Positions 1-9,884 of a stretch of DNA of 64,000 nt are shown here, piece after piece (within the stretch, counting starts at the first letter, position 1; the number at the start of each line of letters is the position of its first letter). The position numbers were made by a program, and so were the translations under genes. This DNA comes from Paracoccaceae bacterium. GTDB lineage: Bacteria; Pseudomonadota; Alphaproteobacteria; Rhodobacterales; Rhodobacteraceae. The DNA lies in assembly GCA_012103375.1 (NCBI GenBank), contig WLWX01000001.1, forward strand, positions 310,001-374,000, read 5' to 3'. A model generated the notes under the pieces. That model was not told where the DNA came from. It made no database searches and saw nothing but the letters and a program-made list of their open reading frames with translations.

Positions 1-1
1 C

Positions 2-103
2 GACATGCTGCGCAGTCTGATCGCCGCAGATGATGGCCGCCCCGAATTGTCGCGCGTCATCCCGTCACTTCTGGTCGCGGGGCTGACGATTGCCGGGGCC
101 TGA
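2..103 (+). CDS. TldD/PmbA-family protein, C-terminal end (partial)
   Basis: The window opens inside a reading frame of 33 codons ending in TGA at 101-103. It closes with VAGLTIAGA, which resembles the conserved C-terminal strand of TldD/PmbA metalloprotease-related proteins. The next gene starts inside it, as expected for co-transcription. The identification rests on this short tail and on my memory that a TldD/PmbA gene commonly precedes cysQ in Rhodobacterales. The frame itself is clear; the family is moderate confidence. Confidence 0.5.
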   Translation, partial: DMLRSLIAADDGRPELSRVIPSLLVAGLTIAGA

Positions 104-887
104 TCGCGCGCATGACGCTGCCGAAGATCTCGCGCTGCTGCTGCAAGCTGCGGCCGCGGCGGGGCCAATTGCGCTTGGCCACTGGAAATCCGACCCGCAG
201 GTCTGGGACAAGGACGACGGTGCCGGCCCGGTTTCCGAGGGCGATCTGGCGGTCAATGCCGCCTTGGAGGACCACCTGCGCAGCGCCCGCCCCGCCTATG
301 GCTGGCTGAGCGAAGAATCCGAAGCGGATCCCAACCGCCTGAGTGCCGCACGCACCTTCGTTATCGACCCAATCGACGGCACCCGCGCCTATCTTGACGG
401 GCAGGCCAACTGGGCAATTTCACTCGCCGTGGTCGAGGCAGGCACCCCAATCGCCGCCGCCATCGCCATGCCCGCCAAATCCTGCACCTATGCCGCCGTC
501 ATTGGTGGTGGGGCGACCAGAAACGCCGCGCCGATCCGCGCCAACATGCGCACCGATGTTGGCGGCGCAACCGTCCTTACGCCCCGCGTCACGCTGGATG
601 CCGCCAACTGGCCCGGTGGCGTGCCAGACATCAACCGCCACTTCCGCCCGTCACTGGCATATCGCATGGCGCTGGTCGCCGAAGGCCGCTTTGACGCGAT
701 GATAACCCTGCGCGACGCCTGGGAATGGGACATCGCCGCCGGTGCCCTGATCGCGGCCGAAGCGGGCGCGGAGGTCAGCGACCGGACCGGCGCGCCACTG
801 GTATTCAACAGCGCAGGTGCGCTGACGCCGGGCGTGGTGACCGCTGCGAACCGTGTCCATCAGGGGCTGCTGGCCAGACTTATGTGA
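90..887 (+). CDS. cysQ: Inositol-monophosphatase family phosphatase, CysQ-like
   Basis: A 265-residue Mg-dependent phosphatase of the inositol monophosphatase/CysQ superfamily, which hydrolyses 3'-phosphoadenosine 5'-phosphate or inositol phosphates in the cytoplasm. Metal-binding signatures are in order: WLSEE near residues 72-76, DPIDGT at 93-98, and W213-D214 in the C-terminal helix. The start is a TTG that overlaps the upstream gene by 14 nt. A stop lies two codons upstream in the same frame and no in-frame ATG falls before the conserved region, so TTG is the best choice. CysQ versus a generic inositol phosphatase is decided mainly by its place beside LPS genes. Confidence 0.85.
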   Translation: MPGPDRAHDAAEDLALLLQAAAAAGPIALGHWKSDPQVWDKDDGAGPVSEGDLAVNAALEDHLRSARPAYGWLSEESEADPNRLSAARTFVIDPIDGTRAYLDGQANWAISLAVVEAGTPIAAAIAMPAKSCTYAAVIGGGATRNAAPIRANMRTDVGGATVLTPRVTLDAANWPGGVPDINRHFRPSLAYRMALVAEGRFDAMITLRDAWEWDIAAGALIAAEAGAEVSDRTGAPLVFNSAGALTPGVVTAANRVHQGLLARLM

Positions 888-1000
888 ATACGGCGTTGCA
901 CGCCCTCACAGAGCTGACGGCTCTTTGGATCACCGTAGCGGATCAGAACTGCGGTATTGGAGAGTATCCGAAACTCAGCGTCTGCGGCTTATCCCCTGCC

Positions 1001-1022
1001 ATACGTTTTGCATACGTTTTGC
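1001..1022. repeat. 11-bp perfect tandem repeat in the cysQ-DUF4170 gap
   Basis: The unit atacgttttgc occurs twice in a row. It lies in the 231-bp gap (888-1118) between cysQ and the DUF4170 gene. That gap otherwise holds only a short AGAGC/GCTCT inverted repeat just after 900. I see no tRNA, convincing promoter or terminator there. The function of the repeat is unknown. Confidence 0.5.
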
Positions 1023-1118
1023 CGACCCTTTGCCGACGCCTTGAAACGCACCGCTTTACCGCCCCGCGGCCCTCCGATACCCTGCGCGCAATATGATCTT
1101 GCCGCCCCGGAGCACCTC

Positions 1119-1364
1119 ATGACCCAGCGCCTGCATCTCGTCTTTGGTGGCGAGTTGATTGACCCCACCAAGACCGCGTTCAAGGACGTCAAGGACATCC
1201 ACGTGGTCGGCATGTTCCCCGATTATGCATCCGCCTATGACGCCTGGAAGGCCGAGGCGCAGCGCACCGTGGACAACGCCCATATGCGGTATTTCATCGC
1301 CCATATTCACCGCTTGCGGGACGAAGAAGCCCCCGCATCGCCGACAGAAGAGCTTGGTTCCTGA
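1119..1364 (+). CDS. DUF4170 family small protein
   Basis: A soluble protein of 81 residues matching the DUF4170 family, known from alphaproteobacteria. Its start region has the pattern RLHLVFGGELIDP followed by VVGMFPDYASAYDAWKAEAQ. The ATG at 1119 is preceded by GGAG at good spacing. Function is unknown. Its constant position between cysQ and lipid A/Kdo genes hints at an envelope or LPS-related role (inference). The stop overlaps the probable CTG start of the next gene by 4 nt. Confidence 0.85.
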   Translation: MTQRLHLVFGGELIDPTKTAFKDVKDIHVVGMFPDYASAYDAWKAEAQRTVDNAHMRYFIAHIHRLRDEEAPASPTEELGS

Positions 1365-2512
1365 ACCGCAATCCGCCACCGACGCTCTGGCTGCACGCCG
1401 GGACCCCTGATGCGCTTGCGGCGGCTGAAGCGCTGGGCGTGCGGTTGCAGGATATTTACCCGGATTTCGCCGTGACAGTGACGTCTAATTCAAGGCTTGA
1501 TGGGCCGGAACACCTTGTTTTACCAACGGAAAACCGGGCCGGTTTTGTCAGTTTCCTTGATCGTCACCAACCCGCCATTGCCGTCTGGATCGCGGCCGAT
1601 CTGCGCCCGCAATTCAATGATGAACTGGTTCACCGTAAGCTGCCGCTGGTGCTGATTGATCCGGTCCTTCCCGGTGCCGGGCTGGTCAAGCGCCTGTTGC
1701 CGCTGCCGGGCCGTGGCCCGCGTCTGGACCACGCCAGCCGGATCTTGATTTCGGATGCCGAGGCTGCAGCGACGCTGGAGCGCCGCACCGCGTTGTCGGA
1801 CCGGCTGGTTCGCACCGGCAGGTTCGAAGTGCTGCCCGCGCCGCTGCCGTATAATGAAACCGATCGCAGCGCCCTGGCCGATCTGCTGGCCGCGCGCCCG
1901 GTCTGGCTGGCCGCTGACATTTCCTTTCCGGAAGCCCCGATCGTCGTCGCCGCCCACGCACGCGCCGCCCGTTCCGCCCATCGCCTGCTGCTGATTCTGG
2001 CGCTGAGCAACCCCGCCGACGGACCGGCCCTTCGCGATCGTTTGGACGGTGAGGGATGGGTCGTCGCGCTGCGCAGCACCGGTGCCGAGCCTGACCCGGA
2101 TGTGCAGATCTACATTGCCGACACGGAAGAAGAATTGGGCCTCTGGTATCGTCTTGCCTCGGTGTCGTTTCTGGGCCGTTCACTGGTCGCACCCGGGGGT
2201 GGAATTGATCCGATGCCCGGGGCGGCGCTTGGTTCGGCCATTCTGCATGGCACCAATGTTGCGGATCATCGTGACGCTTATGGCCGGCTGGCGTCCGCTG
2301 GCGCGGCGCGCTCGGTCGTTTCGCCTGCGCAACTGGGGGCAGCGGTCGAGGATTTGCAGCAGCCCGAGCGTGCCGCCGAAATGGCGCATGCCGCCTGGCA
2401 GGTAACAACCGCAGGGGCCGAGGCCATCGAGAAAGCCGTCGAAGTCATTTGCGAAGTCCTGGCCGAAGCCGATCGTGGATCCGACAAGGGTGTCGACAAT
2501 GCGCCCGCCTGA
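1361..2512 (+). CDS. waaA: Kdo transferase-like glycosyltransferase (KdtA/WaaA family)
   Basis: Glycosyltransferase expected to attach 3-deoxy-D-manno-octulosonate to lipid A precursor at the inner membrane. The C-terminal half carries the family pattern DTEEELGLWYRLASVSFLG, then GGGIDPMPGAALG, equivalent to the nucleotide-sugar loop of KdtA. The usual N-terminal membrane anchor is absent. The first conventional start is GTG at 1439, but the frame upstream still encodes recognisable family sequence (TLWLHAGTPDALAAAEALG). I therefore extend to a CTG at 1361, which overlaps the DUF4170 stop (CTGA) and has GAAGAG about 8 nt upstream. CTG starts are rare, so the exact start is uncertain. It overlaps lpxK by 14 nt. 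Confidence 0.75.
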   Translation: MNRNPPPTLWLHAGTPDALAAAEALGVRLQDIYPDFAVTVTSNSRLDGPEHLVLPTENRAGFVSFLDRHQPAIAVWIAADLRPQFNDELVHRKLPLVLIDPVLPGAGLVKRLLPLPGRGPRLDHASRILISDAEAAATLERRTALSDRLVRTGRFEVLPAPLPYNETDRSALADLLAARPVWLAADISFPEAPIVVAAHARAARSAHRLLLILALSNPADGPALRDRLDGEGWVVALRSTGAEPDPDVQIYIADTEEELGLWYRLASVSFLGRSLVAPGGGIDPMPGAALGSAILHGTNVADHRDAYGRLASAGAARSVVSPAQLGAAVEDLQQPERAAEMAHAAWQVTTAGAEAIEKAVEVICEVLAEADRGSDKGVDNAPA

Positions 2513-3485
2513 GTTCTGGCAGAAACCGCACAGCGCGCCCGGGATACGTGCGCGAATGCTTGCGCCGCTCGCCGCGATTGCGGCGCGGCTTACGGCCAGA
2601 AGGGTGGCGCGCCCCGCTGATATTACCCCGGATGTTCCCGTAATCTGCATCGGGAACATCAACATGGGCGGCACCGGAAAGACGCCGGTGACCATCGCCC
2701 TGGCCGAGCGGTTGATGCAGCGCGGTCAAAAGGTCAGCGTGGTCACCCGTGGCCACGGTGGTTCCGAGGCTGGGCCGCTGCGCGTCGATCCGCGTCAGCA
2801 TACTGCCGACATGGTGGGTGATGAGGCGCTTCTCCACGCCGCCTTCACCACCACGATTGTGGCGCGCAACCGGGCGGAGGGTGTGCAGGCTGTCACCGAC
2901 GCTGAGGTTATTCTGATGGATGATGGGCATCAGAACCCCTCGGTTGCGAAATCCCTGTCGGTGGTTGTCGTTGATGCCGCGAAGGGGTTCGGCAATGGCC
3001 GCGTGTTTCCCGCCGGGCCACTTCGTGAACCGGTTGTCGCAGGTCTGGCGCGTGCTGATCTGTTGATATCGGTCGGGGCGACGTCGGATCAGATGCGGTT
3101 TGCGGAAAACTGGGGTGACGTGATCACGATCCCGCATGTCACGGCACGGTTGGAACCCCTTGCAACCGGGATGGATTGGGCCGGCCTGCGAGTCGTGGCC
3201 TTTGCCGGGATCGGCGATCCGGCGCGGTTCTTTGCGACCCTGGATGATCTTGGGGCCGAACGCGCAGAAAGCCTTGCGTTGGACGATCATCAACAGATTT
3301 CGGACGCGCTGTTCAAACGGCTTCTGGCCCGCGCCGAAGCTTTGGGCGCGCAGCTGGTCTGCACCGAAAAAGACGCCGTGCGGCTGAGTGCCGAGGCGCG
3401 GTCGCAAGTGCTGAGCGTGCCTGTCCGGTTGGTGGTAACGGATTGGTCGGAACTGGACTCAAAGCTCGCCGATCTGGACCTATAG
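2499..3485 (+). CDS. lpxK: Tetraacyldisaccharide 4'-kinase LpxK
   Basis: A 328-residue kinase that phosphorylates the 4' position of the lipid A disaccharide at the inner membrane. The Walker A motif GNINMGGTGKT is at residues 52-62, preceded by the strand PVICIG typical of LpxK. An acidic DDGHQ motif follows near residue 147. The ATG at 2499 lies inside the end of the Kdo transferase gene. Length and placement fit the family. It converges on yqjG with a 6-bp overlap of stop codons and no terminator between them. Confidence 0.93.
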   Translation: MRPPEFWQKPHSAPGIRARMLAPLAAIAARLTARRVARPADITPDVPVICIGNINMGGTGKTPVTIALAERLMQRGQKVSVVTRGHGGSEAGPLRVDPRQHTADMVGDEALLHAAFTTTIVARNRAEGVQAVTDAEVILMDDGHQNPSVAKSLSVVVVDAAKGFGNGRVFPAGPLREPVVAGLARADLLISVGATSDQMRFAENWGDVITIPHVTARLEPLATGMDWAGLRVVAFAGIGDPARFFATLDDLGAERAESLALDDHQQISDALFKRLLARAEALGAQLVCTEKDAVRLSAEARSQVLSVPVRLVVTDWSELDSKLADLDL

Positions 3486-4412
3486 CGTCCAGTCGATCAC
3501 CGGCCCGGCAGGCACAATGCCCAGCGGATTGCGCAACTCGGAAGCCGAGAAGTAGCCCTGCTTGTAAATCTCAAACCGCACGGTTTCTGCGACCCCGGGC
3601 ATGGCATGGATCTTGCGCGCATAGCGCCAGAGGCGCGGGTAATCCATCAACCGGCGCAGGTTGCATTTGAACGCATAGTGATAGGCGACATCGAAGCGGG
3701 CCAGGGTCGGAAACAGGCGCAGGTCAGCCTCGGTCAATGTCTCACCGCAGAGCCATTCGTGGGTCGCCAGGTGCGCTTCGATCCGATCCAGCGTGTCGAA
3801 GACTTCGGCAACGGCGCGGTCATAGGCGTCTTGCGTGCGGGCGAACCCGGCGCGGTAAACGCCGTTGTTGACCGTGCGATAGATCAGGTCATTCCAGCTG
3901 TCGATGTCGGCCTGAAGCGGTGCCGGATACAGGTTTGGCCCGGACCCGAAAGTGCCAAGCATCCGCACGATGTCCGCAGATTCGTTTGAAACGATCTGTT
4001 GTGTCCGGCGATCCCAAAGCACCGGAGCGGTGATCCTGCCGGTGTAGCCGGGCGATTGACGGGCATAGACCTGATGCAGCGCGGCGACCTTCAGTTCGGG
4101 ATCGGCAAACGCACCATCCTCATCAAAAACCCAGCCGTCATCGGTGCGCCGGGGCCGGGCGTAGGACACGCTGATCGCCGCCTCAAGCCCAAGCATCACC
4201 CGGGCCAGCAAGGCCCGGTGCGCCCAGGGGCAGTTCCACGCGGCATAAAGGTGATAGCGACCGGGATCAGGCGTGAACCCGCCATCGCCGGGTGGTCCCG
4301 CTGCGCCATCGGCGGTGATCCAGTGGCGAATATCCGACCGGGCGCGTTTGAATTCTCCTCCGGCATAGCTGTCGGGGTCGGGGTCCTTGACGTGGTAATC
4401 TCCGTCGATCAT
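3480..4412 (-). CDS. yqjG: Glutathionyl-hydroquinone reductase (Xi-class GST, YqjG/ECM4)
   Basis: A 310-residue cytoplasmic enzyme that reduces glutathionyl-hydroquinones. The signature NCPWAHRA (catalytic Cys61) sits in the thioredoxin-like domain after a long N-terminal extension, as in Xi-class transferases. The C-terminal all-helical domain follows, with the GETLTEADLRLFPTLARFD motif. The start at 4412 gives MIDGDYHVKD. The frame is open further upstream but overlaps the neighbouring GST. It is probably co-transcribed with the GST gene 13 bp upstream. Confidence 0.9.
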   Translation of the reverse strand: MIDGDYHVKDPDPDSYAGGEFKRARSDIRHWITADGAAGPPGDGGFTPDPGRYHLYAAWNCPWAHRALLARVMLGLEAAISVSYARPRRTDDGWVFDEDGAFADPELKVAALHQVYARQSPGYTGRITAPVLWDRRTQQIVSNESADIVRMLGTFGSGPNLYPAPLQADIDSWNDLIYRTVNNGVYRAGFARTQDAYDRAVAEVFDTLDRIEAHLATHEWLCGETLTEADLRLFPTLARFDVAYHYAFKCNLRRLMDYPRLWRYARKIHAMPGVAETVRFEIYKQGYFSASELRNPLGIVPAGPVIDWTL

Positions 4413-4425
4413 CGCACCCAATGGT

Positions 4426-5016
4426 TCATTCCTTCCCGCTTGCGCGCTGATGGGCCGGGCGGTCTTGTAACCGGCCGAGATAGGCGCGCAGGTCGCCCTG
4501 GCCCAGATCGTATCCCGCACGGCTGGCCCATCCCAGAATGTTGCCCGCCAGAATGTCAGGAATGCTGAGGTTACCCCCCATCAGGAACGGACCCTTTCCC
4601 AGCTGGTCGGCGAACCGGCGCAGGTTTTCGGTGAACTCGGCGCGCAGGCTATCGGCGACGGCGGCAATGCGCTGCGCTTCGGGCAGAACGAACGTATGAC
4701 GTTCGGCGGTCCAAAGCGGTGCCTCAAGGTCAAACAGGATGCGATGCGTCACCGCGTCCTGCCGGGCGCGATCTATTGAGCCTGCCGGGAATGTCAGCGC
4801 TTGATGCCTGTCTGCCAGATAGGTCAGAATCGCCATCGATTCGCTGATGACCGCATCGCCATCCACCAGCAGCGGGATTCTTCCCAAGGGGCTCAGCGCG
4901 CGAACCTCGGGCGCATGCGGGGCGGCGGGCAGGTGCTCATAGGGTACGCCGATTTCCTCCAGCAGCCACAGAACCCGGAATGTACGTGAGGCGCGCCTGC
5001 CGATGACCTGCAGCAT
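4426..5016 (-). CDS. Glutathione S-transferase family protein
   Basis: 196 residues. An N-terminal thioredoxin fold contains SRTFRVLWLLEEIGVPYE and the cis-proline/glutathione site LGRIPLLVDGDAVISESMAI. The C-terminal helical domain carries LSIPDILAGNILGWA. It would conjugate or bind glutathione; the substrate is unknown. Its ATG overlaps the holA stop by one base (TGATG), so it belongs to the leuS-lptE-holA transcript. Confidence 0.9.
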   Translation of the reverse strand: MLQVIGRRASRTFRVLWLLEEIGVPYEHLPAAPHAPEVRALSPLGRIPLLVDGDAVISESMAILTYLADRHQALTFPAGSIDRARQDAVTHRILFDLEAPLWTAERHTFVLPEAQRIAAVADSLRAEFTENLRRFADQLGKGPFLMGGNLSIPDILAGNILGWASRAGYDLGQGDLRAYLGRLQDRPAHQRASGKE

Positions 5017-6017
5017 CAGCGCGGGGCCATCATCGCCAACCGTATGAACGTGCGTTCGATCACCGCCATCGGTGGCGCGGTCGAGGCTGAGCGCAGCGTC
5101 AAATCCGCCTCGACCAATGTGGCCATGGCGCGTTCCAGCCGGTGCATGCCCCAGGCATTTGCCTGGCGCTGCATCCGTTCACGCGCTTTCCAGGGGACGC
5201 GGCCAAGGCCACGCGACGGGTCCACCGCCGCACCGTGCAGGGCGCGAAAATGGCGCGCGGCGCCGATCGACAGGCTGACCGGGGTGGTGCCTTGCGCCTC
5301 CAGCCGGGCCAGCAGCGGGCCGATCCTGGCCGATCCACCCTCGGCGGCCGCATTCAGCACCGCGTCGATTTCCGCTTCGGCCGAAGCCGGGGCAAGGGCG
5401 TCGATTTCCGCAGGTATCAACGGGGTCGCGTCGTTTAGCTTATAAAGGCCGATCTTCTCGACCGTTTGGCGGAAATCACCGGGGTCAAGGTCATTGGCCA
5501 GCGCGTTCAGCGCTGATTCGGCGTCCCGATCCAATGCGCCAAGCCCGGCGTCTTTCAACATCGCCGCAATCTCGTCCCGACTGGGCGGGTCATCATAGAT
5601 GCCGACAGCATAGGCATTGCGATGCCCCTCGAACGCCTTGCGAAGTTTCGAGGTCGGCTTCAGCGCGCCGCCAGTAACAATGATCTGCGCGTCACCTTCC
5701 GCCCAATCTTCCAGCGCGGCCAGAATGGCCGGGGCGGCGAATTCATTGGCGTCTTCGACAAAGGCAACGCGCGGGCCGGGAAAGAACCCCTGCGCCTTGA
5801 TCGCATCCAGCAATTGCGCCGGGTCGCCGCGCAGATCCCCGCCCGGAATCCGGGTCAGACGCATTTCGTCGTCGCCATTGGGGCCGATCAGCGCCGCGAT
5901 CACCTGCTGACGTTTCAGCGCCACGCGCATGGCATCGCCGCCATAGATCAGAAGCCCGGTCTTCGTCGGGTCAGGTTTGGCGAAATAGGGGGCAGCGTCG
6001 CGTGTGGTTAGCTTCAT
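5016..6017 (-). CDS. holA: DNA polymerase III delta subunit
   Basis: 333 residues, the usual length of HolA, the clamp-loader subunit that opens the beta sliding clamp. The N-terminal part (LLIYGGDAMRVALKRQQVI, then FPGPRVAFVEDANEF) and the collar region near the C-terminus (LSIGAARHFRALHGA, then VPWKARERMQRQA) match the family. The start overlaps the lptE stop by 4 nt. The order leuS-lptE-holA is widely conserved in proteobacteria and supports the call. Confidence 0.92.
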   Translation of the reverse strand: MKLTTRDAAPYFAKPDPTKTGLLIYGGDAMRVALKRQQVIAALIGPNGDDEMRLTRIPGGDLRGDPAQLLDAIKAQGFFPGPRVAFVEDANEFAAPAILAALEDWAEGDAQIIVTGGALKPTSKLRKAFEGHRNAYAVGIYDDPPSRDEIAAMLKDAGLGALDRDAESALNALANDLDPGDFRQTVEKIGLYKLNDATPLIPAEIDALAPASAEAEIDAVLNAAAEGGSARIGPLLARLEAQGTTPVSLSIGAARHFRALHGAAVDPSRGLGRVPWKARERMQRQANAWGMHRLERAMATLVEADLTLRSASTAPPMAVIERTFIRLAMMAPR

Positions 6018-6502
6018 GCCCGCCAGTCAGGCGCAGTCGCGATCAGCCGTGTGACCAGCTGGTCGGCAAGAATCACCATCAGGCGATCCCGCGCATCCGC
6101 CTCGGCTGATCGGGTCACCACCGTGTTCCCGGTCGAGCCATAGCCGACAAAATTGCTGACCTTGCCACTGGCAACCACAGTCTCGCTGCCAAGCGGGTAG
6201 AGCCTGTAGTTCAGCGTGCCGGTCAATTGGCGGCGTGTGGTGGAATAGTCAGGGTCGTGACCAATGTTGCGTTCGCTAACGCTCAGATCAGCCGCCAGGC
6301 GATAGCTGGCCCCGTTTGGTTTACCCAGACGCTGTTCCAGATGCTGAACCATCACAAAGGTTTGCCGGTCGGCAGGGGCGTCCACGACAATGGACCCGCG
6401 CAGGCCCGCGGCGGACCCGCCCGGAGCCAGCGCCGGAGTGAAGCCACAGCCCGCCAGAGCGGTCAGCGACAAGAGCAGTGTACGGCGGTCAAATGACGAC
6501 AT
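6014..6502 (-). CDS. lptE: LPS-assembly lipoprotein LptE
   Basis: 162 residues with a lipoprotein signal peptide and lipobox LAGC (Cys19). LptE plugs the LptD barrel and guides LPS to the outer leaflet of the outer membrane. The body is short and beta-rich, with the family pattern GFTPAL after the Cys and an [14 protein letters not shown] strand (here [17 protein letters not shown]). Its start lies 14 nt inside the leuS end, and it overlaps holA by 4 nt. Confidence 0.9.
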   Translation of the reverse strand: MSSFDRRTLLLSLTALAGCGFTPALAPGGSAAGLRGSIVVDAPADRQTFVMVQHLEQRLGKPNGASYRLAADLSVSERNIGHDPDYSTTRRQLTGTLNYRLYPLGSETVVASGKVSNFVGYGSTGNTVVTRSAEADARDRLMVILADQLVTRLIATAPDWRA

Positions 6503-9053
6503 TGATAATCCGTCCCGGAACTACGATCAGCTTGCGAGGGGTCCCCCCCTCCAAGGCCTTTAGCACAGCTTGGTCGGCAAGCGCGCGCTTTTCAACCTCG
6601 GATGTGGACATATCCTTGGCAACCGTGATTTCCGAGCGACGCTTTCCGTTGATCTGGATCGGCAAGGTGACCGTATCCGAGACCAGCATTGCCGGATCCG
6701 CGACCGGCCAGGCGGCGTTTGCAATCAGCCCTTCGCCGCCCAGTAGTGCCCAGATATCCTCGGCCAGATGCGGCACCATGGGCGACATCAGCTGCGCCAG
6801 CACTTTCATCGCTTCGCGCCGGGCATCGGCCCCGGCCTTGGATTTCCCCAAGGCGCCCGCGAAGGCATAAAGGCGTGCGACAGCTGCGTTGAAGCCGAAG
6901 CTGTCGATGCCCAGGGTCACCTCGTTTATTGCGTGATGCATGGCGCGGATCAGGTCATCGTCGCCTTCGCCGGGGCCTGATGCGGTGGCAATCTCATTCG
7001 CCAACCGCCAGACCCGCGCCAGATGCTTGTGCGTCGCTTCTGCGCCCGCGGCGGTCCATTCGACATCGCGCTCGGGCGGCGAATCGGACAAGACAAACCA
7101 GCGTGCCGTGTCCGCCCCGTATTGGTCGATGATCGCGACCGGATCGACGACGTTTTTCTTTGATTTCGACATTTTGGCGGGGGGAATCACCTCGACCGCT
7201 GTTCCATCGGCCAGCTTTCCGTCGCTCACCTCTTCGGGCAGGTGAAAGACCGCGCGGCCCTTGGCATCGCGGGTCTGATAGATCTCATGCGTGACCATGC
7301 CCTGAGTGAACAGGGCGTCGAAGGGTTCAATCGCCGTTTTCGGCAAATGTCCGGTGATCTGCATCGCTCGGGCAAAAAAGCGCGAGTACAGCAGGTGCAG
7401 AATCGCGTGCTCGATCCCGCCAATGTACTGATCGACGTTCATCCAATAGGCGGCTTCCTCAGGGTCCACCGGCACCTCGGCGCGCGGAGAGGTGAAGCGC
7501 GCGAAATACCAGGACGAATCGACAAACGTGTCCATCGTGTCGGTTTCGCGTTTCGCAGGCTTGCCACAGGCGGGGCAGGGAACATCGCGCCAGGTCGGGT
7601 GCCGGTCAAGCGGGTTGCCGGGGATGTCGAAACTCACGTCCTTGGGCAATTCGACTGGCAGGTTCTCTTTCTTCTCGGGCACGACGCCGCAGGTGTCGCA
7701 GTGTACGACGGGAATCGGGCATCCCCAAAATCTTTGCCGCGACAGCCCCCAGTCGCGCAGGCGATAGTTCGTCTGACCGGTGCCAAGCCCGCGGCTTTCG
7801 AACCATTCGATTGCGTAGTCGATGGCCTGCTGCCCGGTCATTTGATCCGGGCCTTTGGTCGGGCGGATGAATTCGACCATCTCGTCCTTGGCGGGCACGA
7901 ATGGTTCGGCAAGGATTTCGGGCATCACATAGCTGTCGCTGCGGTCAGAGCCCAACGGGCGAAACGTATCAATGATCGGCAGGCCGTATTTCCGTGCGAA
8001 TTCGTGGTCGCGCTGGTCGTGGCCCGGACAGCCGAATATTGCGCCGGTGCCGTAGTCCATCAAAATGAAATTCGCGATGTAGACCGGCAGGTCGCTGACA
8101 AAGCCTTCGGCCCCGAGTTTCGCCTTTATGCCAGTGTCATAGCCCAGTTTCTCGGCTTTTTCCAAAGCCTCGGCCGTGGTGCCGCCTTTGCGACACGCGG
8201 CACAGAAATCGGCGATCTTTGGGTCATTCGCCGCAAGCGCTTTGGCCAGCGGATGATCGGGTGAAATGCCGACGAAAGACGCCCCGAAAATCGTATCGGG
8301 GCGGGTGGTATAGACGTCGATGCCGTCGATCCCGTCCGGGCCTCCGTCAATATCGAAGGTGAATTGGGCGCCGCGCGACTTGCCGATCCAGTTCGCCTGC
8401 ATCAACCGCACCTTGGCGGGCCAGTCGTCCAGCCCGTCCAGCGCCTCGAGCAGTTCATCCGCCATATCGCTGATCTTGAAAAACCACTGCGTCAGCTCGC
8501 GCCGTTCAACCGGTGCGTTTGATCGCCAGCCCTTGCCGTCGATCACCTGTTCATTAGCCAGCACGGTCATATCGACCGGATCCCAGTTCACCACCGCCGA
8601 TTTGCGGGTGATCAGGCCGGCGTCGAGCATATCCAGAAACAACGCCTGCTGCTGGCCGTAATACTCCGGGTCGCAGGTGGCGAATTCGCGAGTCCAATCG
8701 ATACTCAGCCCCAGCGGCTTCATCTGGTCGCGCATGTCGGCGATGTTGGCATAGGTCCAGTCTGCCGGGTTCACGCCCCGTTCAATCGCCGCATTTTCCG
8801 CAGGCATCCCGAAAGCGTCCCAGCCCATCGGGTGAAGCACGTTATGGCCAGTGGCCCTTTTATACCGCGCCACCACGTCGCCCATGGTATAATTGCGCAC
8901 ATGCCCGATGTGGATCCGTCCCGAGGGGTACGGAAACATCTCTAACACATAGTACTTGGGGCGGGTTTCATCCCGCCGGGCCAGAAACGTCTGCGCCTGA
9001 TCCCAGGCAGCCTGCCATTTCGGTTCTGCCGATGCGGGGTCATAGCGGGTCAT
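6489..9053 (-). CDS. leuS: Leucyl-tRNA synthetase
   Basis: An 854-residue class I aminoacyl-tRNA synthetase that charges tRNA-Leu. HIGH is at residues 48-51 and KMSKS at 627-631. Between them lie the CP1 editing domain, a zinc-ribbon-like CDTCG/CPACG pair and the insertion typical of bacterial LeuS. I place the start at the ATG giving [10 protein letters not shown]; the frame is open 31 codons further, but that part is not conserved. It is the first gene of the minus-strand leuS-lptE-holA-gst-yqjG run and follows the terminator of the DUF3576 gene. Confidence 0.96.
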   Translation of the reverse strand: MTRYDPASAEPKWQAAWDQAQTFLARRDETRPKYYVLEMFPYPSGRIHIGHVRNYTMGDVVARYKRATGHNVLHPMGWDAFGMPAENAAIERGVNPADWTYANIADMRDQMKPLGLSIDWTREFATCDPEYYGQQQALFLDMLDAGLITRKSAVVNWDPVDMTVLANEQVIDGKGWRSNAPVERRELTQWFFKISDMADELLEALDGLDDWPAKVRLMQANWIGKSRGAQFTFDIDGGPDGIDGIDVYTTRPDTIFGASFVGISPDHPLAKALAANDPKIADFCAACRKGGTTAEALEKAEKLGYDTGIKAKLGAEGFVSDLPVYIANFILMDYGTGAIFGCPGHDQRDHEFARKYGLPIIDTFRPLGSDRSDSYVMPEILAEPFVPAKDEMVEFIRPTKGPDQMTGQQAIDYAIEWFESRGLGTGQTNYRLRDWGLSRQRFWGCPIPVVHCDTCGVVPEKKENLPVELPKDVSFDIPGNPLDRHPTWRDVPCPACGKPAKRETDTMDTFVDSSWYFARFTSPRAEVPVDPEEAAYWMNVDQYIGGIEHAILHLLYSRFFARAMQITGHLPKTAIEPFDALFTQGMVTHEIYQTRDAKGRAVFHLPEEVSDGKLADGTAVEVIPPAKMSKSKKNVVDPVAIIDQYGADTARWFVLSDSPPERDVEWTAAGAEATHKHLARVWRLANEIATASGPGEGDDDLIRAMHHAINEVTLGIDSFGFNAAVARLYAFAGALGKSKAGADARREAMKVLAQLMSPMVPHLAEDIWALLGGEGLIANAAWPVADPAMLVSDTVTLPIQINGKRRSEITVAKDMSTSEVEKRALADQAVLKALEGGTPRKLIVVPGRIINVVI

Positions 9054-9071
9054 CAGTCGGTCCTTGTCGTG

Positions 9072-9097
9072 AAAACGCCGGACCATTTGGCCCGGCG
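9072..9097 (-). terminator. Rho-independent terminator of the DUF3576 gene
   Basis: Read on the minus strand, a stem of nine pairs with one mismatch (CGCCGGGCC / GGTCCGGCG) and an AAAT loop is followed directly by TTTT. It lies between the end of the DUF3576 gene (9127) and the start of leuS (9053), so leuS should have its own promoter in or after this gap. Confidence 0.75.
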
Positions 9098-9126
9098 CTT
9101 CTGATAAGTTGTTGTCGGCGAAGGGT

Positions 9127-9609
9127 CTAGAGCTTCCCGTCCGCAATCCGCAACTGACGCGCGCGGGTCAGGATCGCGTCTTCTATGGCGCGAATCGTGG
9201 CGCGGTCTGCGGGACCCTGGCGGGTGTTCATGGCAACTGACAATGCGCGGGCATCCAGCGCCGGATCCTGCACGAAGACCGTGGCGCGATACTCCGTCTG
9301 CGATCCCGGCGGCGTGCCAAACCCGTAGACCAATACGCCCGAGAAAGGGTCGGCCGACTGAATGGGCATGAAATCCAGAACCTGAAGTGACGCGCGCCAG
9401 ATATACTTGTTCACTTCAATAGTGGTGTTGGGGTCGTCCTTATTATTCTCAAACAGATCCAGAAGCGAGGATTTGCGCGGTGTCGACGCGGACCGTTTGC
9501 TGCCCGCCGTGCCATCAAACCCGTCACCACCAAGGCTGACCTTGCCGCAGGCCGCAGGCAGCAGGGTGATTCCCGCCAGTGCCGTCATCAGGACCAATTG
9601 CTTTAACAT
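9127..9609 (-). CDS. DUF3576 domain lipoprotein
   Basis: 160 residues with a signal peptide ending in LLPAAC (lipidated Cys21). The conserved part contains [28 protein letters not shown], given here only to name the DUF3576 core, with W at residue 70. It is expected in the periplasm or at the outer membrane. Function is unknown. Members are often found upstream of leuS in Rhodobacterales, as here. It is transcribed away from the porin gene and ends in a clear intrinsic terminator. The 275-bp divergent gap to the porin (9610-9884) should hold both promoters, but I cannot identify them. Confidence 0.85.
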   Translation of the reverse strand: MLKQLVLMTALAGITLLPAACGKVSLGGDGFDGTAGSKRSASTPRKSSLLDLFENNKDDPNTTIEVNKYIWRASLQVLDFMPIQSADPFSGVLVYGFGTPPGSQTEYRATVFVQDPALDARALSVAMNTRQGPADRATIRAIEDAILTRARQLRIADGKL

Positions 9610-9884
9610 GTACCGAAGCTCCCAACCTGTCGCGCCCGGAACTTAGTATCCGAGGCGATTCCCTCTAACAAGGCCCTATGGTATATGCCAAAATTGAGGG
9701 CGTCGGGACGCCGGATCGGCGGCATTCGGCCATATTTTGCCTGAAAACATAGGTCTGAGGGGTGGTTGTGTTGCATACGGGTCGCACCAATGCGCTGAAT
9801 CCGGAAAAGCTACAAGGCGCCCTTGGAGAGAATCCCCTGTCGCGATAGCAACGACTTGTCAAAACCTCAAAGGGGACGTGGAAA

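Noticed and set aside
888..1118. Possible tRNA or small RNA gene between cysQ and DUF4170
   Set aside because: No cloverleaf, no anticodon arm and no terminator could be drawn; only a short tandem repeat and a 5-bp inverted repeat are present.
9699..9712. GGCGTC/GACGCC palindrome in the divergent gap before the porin
   Set aside because: Only six pairs with a two-base centre and no known operator pattern; too weak to call.
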